A stretch of 64,000 nucleotides of DNA from Solenopsis invicta. Lineage: Eukaryota; Arthropoda; Insecta; Hymenoptera; Formicidae. The stretch is taken from NCBI RefSeq assembly GCF_016802725.1, contig NC_052672.1, positions 12,968,710 to 13,032,709 of the forward strand. The letters run 5' to 3'. Below are positions 50,982 to 63,039 of this stretch, piece by piece. A model generated the notes under the pieces. It was not told where the DNA came from. It searched no databases and worked only from the letters and a program-made list of their open reading frames with translations. Positions within the stretch are counted from its first letter, which is position 1; each line of letters begins with the position of its first letter. Both the position numbers and the translations under genes were made by a program.

Positions 50982-51609
50982 TATATCGTTAAAATTTTTA
51001 ACTTGACCATCGCCACGCACAATGCATATAATGCATACAATGCATACAATGTCAGTCGCATCGTAAAAACCTGCTACGTTATCAAGTGCATGACTTTATC
51101 GCTCTCGATACGATAAATGCGTTATTCTGCAACTTCGTTATAATTTTTTTAAGGAAAATAATTTTATATTATATTAGAATATTAACATATTATCATAACA
51201 TATTTTTAATATATAATTTTAATATATTATAATTATATAATTGGCTTGATATAATTATAAGACTGTAAATGTAACACCATATTAATCATAAATCAACCAT
51301 CGTTTGTCAATAGTCGTGAAATAAAAAGCTATTTTTTTTTCATTTGTTCGATCGTACATTTTATTAAATTTACTTTATATAAAATAAATTTGAAGAAATT
51401 TACTTTATAAATTTTACAATATTTTATCGAATTTATTTTTAATTATACTACTTACTATTAATAATGTAATTCGTTTCATGAATAGTGTTTAAATTATTTT
51501 ATATAGCGAGATATTCTTAATATGAGTTTAAGTGATGAATAAATCATGAATCATAAAATAACATTTTATTGGATGTAAATGAACTAATAATTTTTGTAAT
51601 TATTTTCAG

Positions 51610-51657
51610 GGGCTACTATCCCCATGCTTGGCAGCGATTTTCTTGCAACCACTTTAA
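51610..51657 (+). other. Candidate 48-nt 5' UTR exon of the GT92 gene
   Basis: The acceptor AATTATTTTCAG and the donor TTTAA|GTAAGTAA flank 48 nt. It contains one ATG whose frame would run out of register with the GT92 coding exon, so it is more likely leader than coding. If included, that ATG is an upstream start. The next acceptor would be CTTACAG at 52868, 15 nt before the main start codon. Confidence 0.45.
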
Positions 51658-52883
51658 GTAAGTAACCATTAATAAAAATGTAAATTTTTTTTTAGAATTC
51701 TAGTCTTCTACTCAAAATTACTTTCGTTATTCATTTTTTTTCTATTTTAAATCAAGATTACAAATAGAGGATTTAATATTGTACTTAATTCTATTTTTAA
51801 TTACATTGTGGAATTACATTTTGCAACGCGAATGTGAATAGTATTTTTTCGACGTATTTTTGTTTGCTAAATATAAATCCGTTAAAATTGACTATTTTGA
51901 AAAAAAATAGTATCAGGGGTCAGAAACGACAAATCCTTAAAATTGTCTTTTTTTGAAAGATGTGACAGCTAAATGTAGACAACGAATTCGTGTTTAGCAG
52001 GCAAGAATCAAAAATAACTGTCTACACTCGTGATGCAAAAATAGGTCAAATTTTGTTCCACTTGTTTTACAGTGTTATCGATAATATAATTTGCTGGTTT
52101 TAACGTGGATTTTTCGTCGCGTTCATTTAAACTTTATAATTTTTATTAATATTTTATAGTTATAGTGTGTAATTTAGTTCATACTTTCAGAACATAATTT
52201 TAGTGTTTTGATTTTTGGTATAAACTTTTGTAGATCTTGAAATTAATTTTCGTGTCGTCAAAATTATTAAAATCTTTTTGATTTGACTGAGAAGAGCGCG
52301 GTGATTACTTGCGACTAAAGTTTCTCAACTTACAGAATTTCTCAAGACATTAAAGATTACATAACAGAAAGATTATTAAATTTGTTATTTACAAATATTA
52401 CTCGTAGAATAATTACGTAGAATAATTAAGGGATTATGAGTTAAACTCACGTTAACATTTACTAAACTTGTCATCACATATTGGACTGGGACAAAAGTTC
52501 GCAGAGTTATTTATAACTCAATGAAATTCAAATATACCATATTTCTGTAGATATTTGATACATAGTTTTATTTAACCACATAGCTATGGATACAAACTTT
52601 TGTTCTAACTCCATATTGTTCTGTGTTGGAAATGTGTTTACGATTTATATATAAATAATTCTAGGCATCATGCCATGACCGTAATTGACGCTTCTTTAGT
52701 TATTTAGGTGACGACATTTAAATGATTTAGTTCAAGTTATTATTATTAAGTCCAATACTATTCTGTTTCATTTATATATTTCTTCTTTATTGCGTACGAT
52801 ACTGACGATCGTTATTCCGTGTTTCAACTCTTATTTGAAGAACTCTATCTACGAAGTGACGCTTACAGAACCACCCCTCGAGC

Positions 52884-53145
52884 ATGGGCTCGAGCAGAAG
52901 ATCTGGCTCCGGCGGGAGCCGAGCGAACGCCGGCGTTCTCAAAGAGCGTGCCAACATGTCGTTCATGCTGGTCGTCATGTTCTTCGCCGTGTTCGCTCTG
53001 ATCGTCCTCACGGAGATATTCCTGATCGACGAGAGGCGCGGCGTGAGCATCAGCGGCACCGGCGTACTCGGGGGTCACAGGAGCGGTCATCGATTGCCAG
53101 CTGCGCCCGATCGTCCAGATTACGGAGAAATAGGAGTAAGTGCCC

Positions 53146-53178
<33 letters not shown>

Positions 53179-56100
53179 AGCTATTCCTCACTATCTCGAC
53201 GATTCACGTAACTTCGTATCGGCTGATTCTGTTACGGCACGCGGCTGCAATTGCTCTTCCCTCTTTCCAATAAATTCATCTCCATCTCTTCGCGTCCATA
53301 TCACTCTCTAATAATAACTTTTCTTGTCACTCGCGAATACACTCGCGTAAAAATTTTTATATACTCGTTTGAAAAATTGTATTTTTTTGTTTATTAAAAG
53401 TAATTTGATACATTAAAATAACATGCAACAAAAAAATATTATTTTACAATTCGATATCAAAATATCGGTCGTTAGTTTAATTTATTTATTTTTTATATGT
53501 TTTCAGTATTACGATTACACTTTTTATTTTAATTGTACATATATTTTTCCTGTGCGCTACTTTTAAAATTATAACTTTCCATTTATGTTGAATAAAATTT
53601 TATTAACTTCTTGAGTTTCCTATAAATCCTATAATTTTATATAAATATATATGGCATTATACTTTTAATCCTTTTATCTTTATTAGATTTTTTAAATCCA
53701 TTTGTTTTTATTATTCTTAGTAAAACTTCTTGGTCTTTGAATGAAAAATGGGATCGTTGACTTTAGTTTATACGTTTTTCTTTTTTTTTCACGAGAACAC
53801 GAACAAAGCAAACACATATAAAACAATGGTGGTAAGGCGAGAAAAAGAACTCTGGTAAAAAGGCCGAAAACTTTACTTACTATGTACAACATCGATTTCT
53901 CGAGCGTACGCCTCGTTCTTTTCCCCACCTTTCTCTTTCTTCGTCAATATCTCTACCTGCTATATAGTTTATGCACCCTTTGCGTCTAGTACCGGACAAT
54001 GATTCACGCGAACCCCTGAGAACTTTGAAGGAAAAATAGCTCCGCACAGCAGCTTGCCCGAACGACGTTGCTCCAACGTGGTTCGGAAAAGACATACGAC
54101 CGCAGTGGAAAAGTTTAACCGGATACGAGCGAGCGACCACCTGACAAATTAGTTTGCCGGATCCCACGGAACTTTCTTCATCCGTTTACATCTCCCATCG
54201 CGATACCGCGAGAAAAGCCCGAGTATTTTAAAACTCGTCTCGCAAGTTGTCCGTTCTAAGAATCTTTGAGTTTTAAGACCTAACTCAATTTTGAAGGGAC
54301 TCTGAAGTGGCAAGCTTATTTTATAGATTATTAACAAACCGTATTAATTGGGAGAAAATTTTGTTTAGAAAAATTTTGTTTAAAAGACTTAAAGTAACGA
54401 AAATACTGCTTGAAACCTCAGCGTCATAAATTAAAGACTAGAATTTTGTGGGGAGGATTCAAATTTAATTTTTTTTTCTTGTTTTTAAACTCTCGGTAAA
54501 TAGATGTAATTTCACAAAGACATTTTGTATTATTTTGTACATTACTTAAATATAGACATATTATCAATATACGTATGCATGTATATTGATTATCACGTAA
54601 TATTAAATAAGTTAAAAAGCATGTATGTAATTTTGATGTCCCCAGGCTGAAGATTACGCCGGTTTGAAGGGTAGTTTTGATGAGCACGTCGGGTTGCTGG
54701 TACGCGGGGAGAATGGTGGCCAGAAGACGGTAATTCACCCGGATCCGCGCGGCTTACCGAGCTTACCACCTAGCTTGGAAGCTCATTTACCGCAGTTGGA
54801 TCAAAACCTAAAAGTCACACATGCCGAATGGTTACCAGTCACTAATACGAGGTTCGTTCATTTGATAATCACGTAAGTAAATTAAGGATGCTTGATTCTT
54901 TTTATTTTTGAGTTTCAATTTTTCGAATATTAACCGTACAATAAATAATGTTTTAAGATATATTGTTTCTGCAGCTTCGTTATTAATTTTATTGTTCCTT
55001 GAGAGGCTTAAAATAGTCCTTTATGTCAAATAGTAAAAAATCCATAGGTACTCCAAGATACAAAATAAAGCATTATAAAATTCACAATAAAATCTTTATT
55101 GCCTAGTTATTTTATTAAAAAAAAAGAAAAACAAATTGTCTTGTGTAATTATTAAATATATAATTTTCTTAAAAACACTCTAATAAATTAAATTGGGCTA
55201 ATTATTGTTTATTTTAATTTTATTCGCACGCAAAAGTCCAATTTATTGAAAATTCACTACTCTCTCTTTTATGTAGTTTTGCTTTACTATTTTATATATT
55301 TTGCGCATCTTAAATTATATATGCCGTATAAATAACGTAAAGATTTAATTATTAGATTTAATTATTTAAATCGCCCCATATTCTGGGACATTTACACTGT
55401 TGAATAGAGATAATGAGATGTATGTTTGGTCTATAGGTTCAAATTTTTCGTTTATTCGGCATATTTCGACAACAGAGTTAGCGGCGCGGGTACGCCGGCT
55501 GGCAAGAGTCAGGGTGTAGTACGTGTGATTAGCGCTACTAAAACCAGAGGACCGGAGCGTGTCTGGTGTAGGCTCTGGTACCGACAGCAAAACGGCGCAA
55601 ACGTCACTGCCTCGGTAACAGTAGCTGCCAAAGTTAAGGTATGCTCCTCCCAGAGAAATAATTTTGATTCAGAATATCTAACTAATCTAAACACGAAAGA
55701 ACAGTGCCACATTGTCTCTGATATTAATATTTTAGTCACTGTTGCTTTAATATTTATAAAAAATCTGGTTTATTAACTCCATATGGAAATTTTAAAACGT
55801 AATACGAGAAAATTAAAACCCTTAATTAAAGATAAAAATAAAACTATATTAAAAGTTGTAAAGCAAAAATAATATTGTATTTAATGCAGAAAACAGAGAA
55901 AAATATTCGAAACTCGTAAATTATTGGAAAAAGCTTTTTACGCGAACTGAAAGAGTGGCATAATAGAGATAGGTATGCTAAATGATGATATAATAAAGAT
56001 ATGAATTTTTAAAATAACGTTTTTAAAAAATTATACAAAGTTACAATATTTTATTCATTAATTTTAACAATAATTTAGTTGTATAACATTTTATATTTAT

Positions 56101-58545
56101 GTATATCTTTGTATATAAACTGGAGGATAAAAATAAAATGTTATAAACAAGAAATTATTTTCAAAACGTTCACAAAACTTTTAGAATATATTAAAGACTT
56201 TCAAAATTTTTTTTATTTTTAAATATCTGTTAAATAATATAAACTATTTGATATATATTCAAAATAATTCGATATGTCTTGAACATATCATTATTTTCAG
56301 GTAATTCGAGAGAATTGGAATCTCAAGTATAGTGCCTGCTTCGTAATATGTCCGTTGCCTAAAGAGTCCCCGACGACGGATCAGGTGCCGGAAGCAGTCA
56401 GCGTCGTGGCAAGACTGCGAGCGGTTCCGACGAATCGCATCCTCATACAAAATCGTTTCGAGAGCAGGACGAACGACAAGGAGGCTTTAGCTATTTGCGT
56501 CAAACCTTTACACTATTACTACAATAGGGTATGTTGTTCAGATAAACGGTACCGTTAAATAATCGATGACCATTATACTCGTGAACATGACTACGTAATT
56601 TATAGACCTGTGCATTAAGCCTCGTATATTGTATTTGCTCGCGCTTATCGCTTTTGTTTTGCTTCTACTCATTCTAGTATAATCTATGCAAAAATTTTGT
56701 TTAAATCCATTTGTTATTATTTTCACCTGCACATTTGTCTAATTTAATGGAATAAAAGTATTTTACTTGATAACAGTATTTTTAATTTTTTTTTATTTTG
56801 TAATTATAATATTTATGTTTAATAAGCTAATTTAGATTTAAATGAATTTTAGGAGAAATTACAATATATATTTAGGTTTGAAAATATAAAAGTAGAAGTT
56901 ATATTATACAAAATTAGAAAAGCATACAATTCTAAATGTACATAAAAGAGAATAAATATATATTTAAATTACATATATAAATTAAAGAAAAAATTTGAAT
57001 AAATATTGTAATATGCATTTGCAAAAATTTTTGTAATATTTTCATATGGAAATTTTAAAACAAAACAAATAATATGAGATACGGCACAACATGCCGTATC
57101 TCATATGTAATATGTATTTGTAAAAATTTTTGTAATTTATAAATTAACATTTTCCATGAGACACATTACGTGAAGATAAATAGTAAAAGGTGTATATCGC
57201 AGGTATATAATTCGAGTATGAATGTTCAAATCTAATTCATGTTTCATTAGTATGTCTCTTATTGATATTATTCCATACTTGTACAAATAACAATTTTAAT
57301 ATTTATCTATTATACTTTGCAATATAGCGATATGATTGTGCATTTATCAACATAAAATACACCCGGAAAAACAAGTTTATTTATCTCGAGTCTATTTATT
57401 TTTCTGTGAAAACTTTAATGAATATATCTATGGAGAAACGAATGCATTACGAGATATTTTGACGTGTAAACCTGTTTCATATTTATAGGTTTTGCAATTG
57501 GTGGAATTTATCGAGTTGCACAGACTCCTGGGCGCTACCCACGTCACTTTGTATAACGACACTGTAGGCGCAGCAGCCGGTTGTGCGCTAAAATATTACG
57601 AGAACAAGGATCTGGTTACAGTGCTACCGTGGCATCATCTCGACATGATTTCCCAGCGGGAAATTCGCACGGAGGGTCTCTTCGCGGCGCTTAACGATTG
57701 CCTCTACCGATCTATGTACAAGTACGAATATGTGGCGCTCGTAGACCTCGACGAGTATATTATACCAAGGCATAACAACACCATAATAGATCTTCTACGG
57801 TACGTCACGTGTCTTTATGAATATAAATTATCTAATAATATAGATTATACATAACACAATATTTATTATTTTTAAATCAACAAATATAAAATAATATTAT
57901 AAATTACCAATGAAAAATAATTACTTATTTTTAATTTTTATTTCATTCTTATTGGTAATGGCGAGTAATTTAATTTTATGAATTTGAATTTGGGTTAAAA
58001 ACAAGTAATATTAATTCTGTAACGAAACGGTTTCTAGATGGATGGGAAATCGAATTAACATCAAGTCCACGGGCGCATTTTCCTTTCAAAACGCCTTTTT
58101 CTATCTACAATGGGCCGACGATCCATTCGTGGCGACCAGCCGTACTCCTACCGAGGCTGGTTTAATCACTCTAAAAAAAACACGACGCCGCACCAAATTG
58201 CATCCACACAAACAACGCTCTAAATACATTTGTAAACCGCAAGACGTGGTGGAGGCGGGCAACCATTTCGTCTGGGAATTTATTCCGGGTCATGGAACCT
58301 TGAACGTACCCTCCGATGCCGCCATCCTGCACCATTATCGTGTCTGCGAATTTGGCGGCGACGACTGCATCAAGACACAATCGACGGTCGACAGAACGGC
58401 CTACAAATACAGAGAACGACTCGCCACGAATGTCGACAAAACGTGGACGGAACTGCGCGCCGAATGCTCACTTCCGGAGCTTGATCCGGTCCCGGCGTTA
58501 ACACCACGAATCAAAGCCAATCCACCCAGCAAGCCGGTCAGGTAG
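52884..58545 (+). CDS. Glycosyltransferase family 92 (DUF23) protein, six coding exons
   Basis: A predicted Golgi or ER type II membrane glycosyltransferase of the GT92 family (the family of C. elegans galactosyltransferase GALT-1). Exons: 52884-53135, 54646-54851 (or -54872), 55437-55638, 56301-56528, 57489-57799, 58038-58545; phases all match, giving 568 or 575 residues. Residues 27-48 are a single hydrophobic anchor (FMLVVMFFAVFALIVL) after a short basic tail. The catalytic domain starts near FVYSAYFD (about 157). It includes WNLKYSACFVICPLP, the HYYYNR-LQLVEFIELHRLLGAT block, LYND, and VDLDEYIIP (about 381-389). DLDE is the DxD-type sugar-nucleotide/metal site. HHYRVCEFGG lies near the end. 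The acceptor sugar is not predictable. The start is chosen as the first ATG giving the anchor; Met at residue 25 is less likely. Confidence 0.92.
53146..53179. repeat. (GA)n microsatellite immediately after the GT92 exon 1 donor
   Basis: A purine run of mostly GA dinucleotides begins 10 bp downstream of the GTAAGT donor at 53136. It makes an intronic splicing influence conceivable, but none is shown. Confidence 0.9.
54846..54876 (+). promoter_or_regulatory. Two in-frame 5' splice sites 21 nt apart in GT92 exon 2
   Basis: Exon 2 can end at 54851 (ACGAG|GTTCGT, weak) or 54872 (ATCAC|GTAAGTAA, strong). Both leave phase 2 and join to 55437. The proximal site gives NTR-FKFFVYSAYFD, which reads like other GT92 proteins. 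The distal site inserts seven residues (FVHLIIT) before FKFFVYSAYF. Which is used, or whether both are, cannot be decided from DNA alone. Confidence 0.5.
57072..57106. repeat. Perfect 15-bp hairpin in GT92 intron 4
   Basis: ATATGAGATACGGCA (57072-57086) pairs with TGCCGTATCTCATAT (57092-57106) across a 5-nt loop. It is flanked on both sides by near-identical copies of TTTGCAAAAATTTTTGTAAT. The preceding ATATGGAAATTTTAAAAC block also occurs at 55783. It looks like the remains of a small repeated palindromic element. Confidence 0.75.
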
Positions 58546-60545
58546 CGAAAAACCATTGTTGAGATCCTGTGGGACATTGGCAATTTCACCGGTACTCCGA
58601 AAGTCGCGAGGACCTATTTCTACAATTACGGCGGACCTTAGTCTTCTCAAACTGAGCTAGGCAAACCCCCGTCTTTTTTTATGAAACTCTCAACTCGGAA
58701 CGTGTTTTTAAATTTGCGAAACTGGAGAATACGCTTACCAACGAGATAATAGAGATTATCGTGAGAAAAAGAAGAAACGAGACGCGAATTAATCATATTT
58801 TTCTACGTGTGACGGATCCTTGAATGATTAGCGAAATCTGAAGACAACCTGCCAAGTCTATTGAATTTGACACTACACGGTGGTGGTGCTTCTCTCTTAC
58901 TGTTTTATACGGACTCTTGTATCTGTATCTCATAATTCTTTTGTTCGTGCAGCGCAAGTGTGATTGTCTGCGGCACAAATTGTATTATCGTTAAGAAAGA
59001 TTGTTACGGAAGGCCTAAATCGCGGGCTAAAAGAAAGCAGTTGGTGATAAACAACACGAGCAACACTAGATATTATTCCTATTGTACCGTTATATTTCGA
59101 GGGTAAACCTTTTTTTTAGATACTTGTAAATTCACACAAAATGTATCTTATGCATATCTATAGAATCAATAATTAGCATAGTGATATATGTATAATATGT
59201 ATTTAGGACTGTTAGAGATTAAATCTGCAGAGACAGCCTAGAGAATACAATACATGATCTCGAGAAAACTCGAGAATTACTTCAGATGCAGTCCATCGAA
59301 AATTTTGCAGTCATTGAAATCTAACTTTGAAAAAACTACAAACTTATTTGGACACATAGACATCCGTTAGTACACTTCACAGTTTTATACATTTGACTTG
59401 ACTCAAGTAAATTTGTTTGTTTTTACTTTCGTATAACATATCTTTTTATACATCCATACACAAAAGTATAAAAAGTAAATGGCTTTGTGATACAATAATT
59501 GTTGTGCAATTCGTCCGCGTTTGCAATCGTCTCTAGTCGAGAAACTCTATCAAAAATGTCACATAGCGTAAGATGAATTTTTTTATATACATAAGTAACG
59601 TTTTTTGAAAAAGAGATATGAATTTTGCCGCATAAAATTCTATGATTATTTAAAAATAAACATCGAAAATTTCAATTGACATATATATGTACAAACAAAC
59701 AGATCGACAATGAGAATGAAATTGCACAAGAGAATTTAATAAAAAGATAAGTTGCAATTGTGTGTCAAATAAATACAATTTACGTAATGTTAAAAAAGAG
59801 ATTTTTGGTAAAAACACACTGAATCGGTACTCTTCGTAATATACCGAATGTTGTGACAGATGAACGTAGCAAAGTCTTTCTATTTGTTTATTAATACAAA
59901 GAATTGTTTCTTACGCACACGCAAGTTTATGTATATATGTGTATACACGCATGTGTACGTACATGTGACACGTACATGACATGTAAACTAGTCGTAAGGT
60001 AATACATGTGATCAATGCTGAGCTACAGTCGACAATGTGTCGACATTGATTATGTTGACGAAATTAATAAATATGACTACTAGGACAATATGTACTTTTT
60101 AATTTTCTTGAATGTCCATAGCATATTGTTTAAACTATAAACTACATTAATTAATTCTTACGTATTAATATTTAAAAAATTATCTTTTGAAAAAAGACTT
60201 AAATGCATGTAATATTGAAAAAAAATTATATTTAAAAACCGCTGTTTTAATATATATTTTATACTACTGTGCAATAGTAGTAAATTCGATAATGTAATGT
60301 AAAATTTTGTAAATTAAATTGAAGGAATAATGTATCAATAATATTTTATTAATCATTTTTATTCTTTATAGCCATGAAGACATAACTTTTGATTGGTATA
60401 ATATATAGCGCCAAATATTTTACACTAATTTTTTTTACTTTTAATTAAGCTTATTTATTTTATTGATTACTGTTTATTTTTCTATTTAATATTAATATTT
60501 AATATATAAAATTATCAATAATCGCCAGAGATTACATTATATACA
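58546..60545. other. 3' UTR of GT92 and convergent spacer to CLUAP1
   Basis: After the TAG the sequence remains moderately mixed in composition to about 59060 and then becomes AT-rich, fitting a long 3' UTR. Candidate polyadenylation hexamers AATAAA are at 59738-59743 and 59768-59773 on the plus strand. On the opposite strand, AATAAA at 60478-60473 serves CLUAP1. No additional gene is seen. Confidence 0.5.
60473..60478 (-). terminator. Polyadenylation signal of CLUAP1
   Basis: A minus-strand AATAAA, 68 bp beyond the TAA at 60546, with a second one at 60459-60454. Position and strand fit the CLUAP1 transcript end; cleavage site not determined. Confidence 0.5.
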
Positions 60546-62578
60546 TTAAAAATCATCATCCGAATGTCTTTCTATTTTACTGACTGACCGCTTTTCTTGA
60601 GTGGCTTTAAGATTATAATTGCCTGTCGCACCCACAGAATTTAAAAGATCTTCATCATCATCATCATCGAAATCGCCGTCGATCAGTAAATCACTATCGC
60701 TATCTAACGAACCGTCGCTTTCATTTTCCTGGATCGTGCCTCTTTGCCGTCCAGACATACTACCGTAAATGCGTCGCTGAGTATATTGCATCTTGGAATG
60801 CGCTCTTCCAGTAGCTAAAATATTTTTAACTTGTTATTAAAAATATTTTAATAGGAAAATATATCATTTCCTTCATACATATATTTCTCCATTTTTTTTC
60901 AAGTATTTTATCGATTTAAGAGATTTACAGAATTACGATATTGCATATATCATGTAAGTTATTTTTTATAAAAATTGTTACTTGGCTTGATAGTGGATTG
61001 ACCAGATTTTTCTGCCGCTGTGGCTTCCGGATTTGTAAGAGGAGTAACGAGAGATTCTTGAAGATTTGTAGCAAATATGGAATCGTTCCCTTCCATCATG
61101 CTCTCGAAATTCGTATCCTCGGCTCTCATTTGTTCCAGTTGCTTCTTTGTTGCAGCTTGCCTGCAATTGAAATTAATATTATTACGTGATTATATCGTGA
61201 TCTATTTATATGCTATTTATAATTGTATCATTTTATTTTGTTTTATATTTGTTTTTGATGAATACCGTCTTTCAAATCTTTCTTGCTCCATCTTTGCTGT
61301 GTCTTCGTACAAGTGTTCCAAGTACGCTAGATACCGAAATTTCTGTAAATAATCATCGTACAAAGCTCTTAACTCAACTTCGAGCTTCTCAAATTCCTCC
61401 ATAAATGCCGGACGCACTTTCTTCAATGTATGGAGTCTCTTTTGATTTCTATCGAGTTCCGTTTTCCGCCTCTCAATTCTTGCATCCAAGTTTTGTTCCG
61501 TTTCCTTCAAAATTAAATTATATTTATTATTTGATAAATTATGCTGTTGTATTACAATGAGACACTTTGTAAAAGTCAAACAAGCAATTTTAAGCACAAG
61601 AAGCCAAAGTAAACAAGTTTTATCACAGATAAAAATGTTTACTTTGACATTGTCGATCTGCTTCTTCGTTTCATTGATCTCTTTACGCGTATTCTCGATG
61701 ACCTCCTTTAAAGCTACTTCTATTTCCGAAGTGTCAAACTGCCTCGCAATTTTGGTATTGCGAATCTCACGAAGTTCCACTTCTCGGCCAAGTAAGTCGA
61801 AGAGAGTCGCCCCGTTGATGGTCAACTGGCTCGCCAAGTGTCGAGTTGTTTTCAGCTCATTAATTTTATCGGATATATCGAAATCCACCACGTTCTGATT
61901 ACCGCTCGATTGATTTTGCTCAGCACTACTACTGCTTTGTGCGTCATACAGCAATGTGGCTATCTTCAACATCTCCTTCACCGCGTAACCGTCGGCTTGA
62001 TATAACTTCTTTGTATTTAACTTAACATTTGTCTTCAATGCCTAGAATGTATAGAATTATGTACTATCTGATTATGTTAGCGGATGACAGAAGACAAGCT
62101 TAATGTATAAATGCTGCTCTAATCTACTTGAATTTGCAAATTTTTAGAATACTGTTAACATTTTGCTTACTAAATGGTCCAGAATAACGTTTTAAAATAA
62201 ATAACAATGTAATTTTATTAAATAACTTAGCAAATTCAACTTAATATACTACATGTAATGTTTAAATTATTTACCATGAACTCAGCGACACTACGTATCA
62301 GTGTTACACGTTGTTCCTCAGTGTCGTGATCGCTAAATACATCAACGTCTGGCTCGAATCGTTTCACCAGCCAAACCAGAATCTCTGCGACCAGGGGAAA
62401 ATTCGGCACACGAAAGTTCGCGATGGAAATTAATCTTGGATAACCCAGCACCCTCATTATCTCGGTAAAATCTGTACAGGCAGAAACGAAAAAAAGGTAA
62501 ATCACACATTACTGTTTCCTTAACCTGTATATCTATATTAATACTTATATACGTACTGCGTAAATCACGATAGGACAT
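60546..62578 (-). CDS. CLUAP1: Clusterin-associated protein 1 homologue (IFT38), six exons
   Basis: A component of intraflagellar transport complex B, needed to build cilia (C. elegans DYF-3, vertebrate CLUAP1/IFT38). Exons in transcript order: 62578-62557, 62471-62275, 62041-61643, 61504-61266, 61160-60982, 60814-60546. Splice sites are consensus and phases match, giving 434 residues, close to the usual 410-440. The N-terminal calponin-homology-like domain (about 1-110) contains MSYRDLRNFTEIMRVLGYPR, FPLVAEILVWLVKR and KLNTKKLYQADGYAVKEML. Residues about 165-320 are a charged coiled coil. The tail is acidic, with a DDDDDED run and HSDDDF at the end. In insects, ciliary genes of this kind are mainly used in sensory neurons and sperm. 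An RFX X-box lies 97 bp upstream. Confidence 0.96.
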
Positions 62579-62674
62579 TTTCTCAATGAAAAACTAAAAC
62601 TTGGTTATTGTAGTCAACTGTAGTAGAGACAGGTTTCCATTTCCACGGTTTGTTTTCTTATTCCCGGCATCAGC

Positions 62675-62688
62675 GTTACCATAGAAAC
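62675..62688 (-). promoter_or_regulatory. RFX X-box upstream of CLUAP1
   Basis: GTTACCATAGAAAC on the plus strand and GTTTCTATGGTAAC on the minus strand both fit the X-box consensus RYYNYYATRRNRAC without a mismatch. It lies 97 bp before the CLUAP1 start codon. X-boxes at 50-250 bp upstream of ciliary genes are bound by RFX factors such as DAF-19 in C. elegans and Rfx in Drosophila. Function here is inferred, but the match and the gene identity agree. Confidence 0.82.
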
Positions 62689-62951
62689 CATGAGTATTAC
62701 GGACAAGAGTGAGCAATCGACTTTTTATTATTGTGTATATTTTATATACATTTGCAATTTAAATATATATATATCATTTATATTTTATATATTTTATTAT
62801 GTTTCTTATATATATATTTTAATGCAAATTAAAGTTTGATTTTAATTCAACGTTTTTACATTATCTTAATTTAATATTTCATTTTTTTTATATTACATTT
62901 ATAAAGATTATTCTCATAAATTCATAGTACACTGTGTATAAATTCTTTTTC

Positions 62952-62968
62952 TTTATTTCATCTTTATT
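62952..62968 (-). terminator. Polyadenylation signals of MRPL58
   Basis: Two minus-strand AATAAA hexamers (62968-62963 and 62957-62952) lie 72-88 bp beyond the stop codon at 63040. The transcript end would then be about 250 bp upstream of the CLUAP1 X-box. Confidence 0.6.
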
Positions 62969-63039
62969 CATTCCTACTTATAGTTATAACTTATACAGTA
63001 CTTGAATAAGTAACTTAAATAATTAACTAAATTAATTGC

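Larger units (their letters stand above)
41821..51609. other. Long AT-rich intron of the GT92 gene
   Basis: No coding exon is supported. The stretch contains TIR elements (42311, 44807, 47808, 50653), a candidate 5' UTR exon at 43953, a CpG-richer block at 43950-44470, poly-T runs at 49425-49444 and 50502-50523, and a direct duplication at 49217/49975. The 86-codon frame at 47338-47598 has no recognised domain. That this is a single intron is inferred from the strand of the flanking donors and acceptors. Confidence 0.45.

Noticed and set aside
53154..53178. GA-rich tract as a coding extension of GT92 exon 1
   Set aside because: The donor GTAAGT at 53136 and the matching phase of the next exon at 54646 place the tract in the intron.
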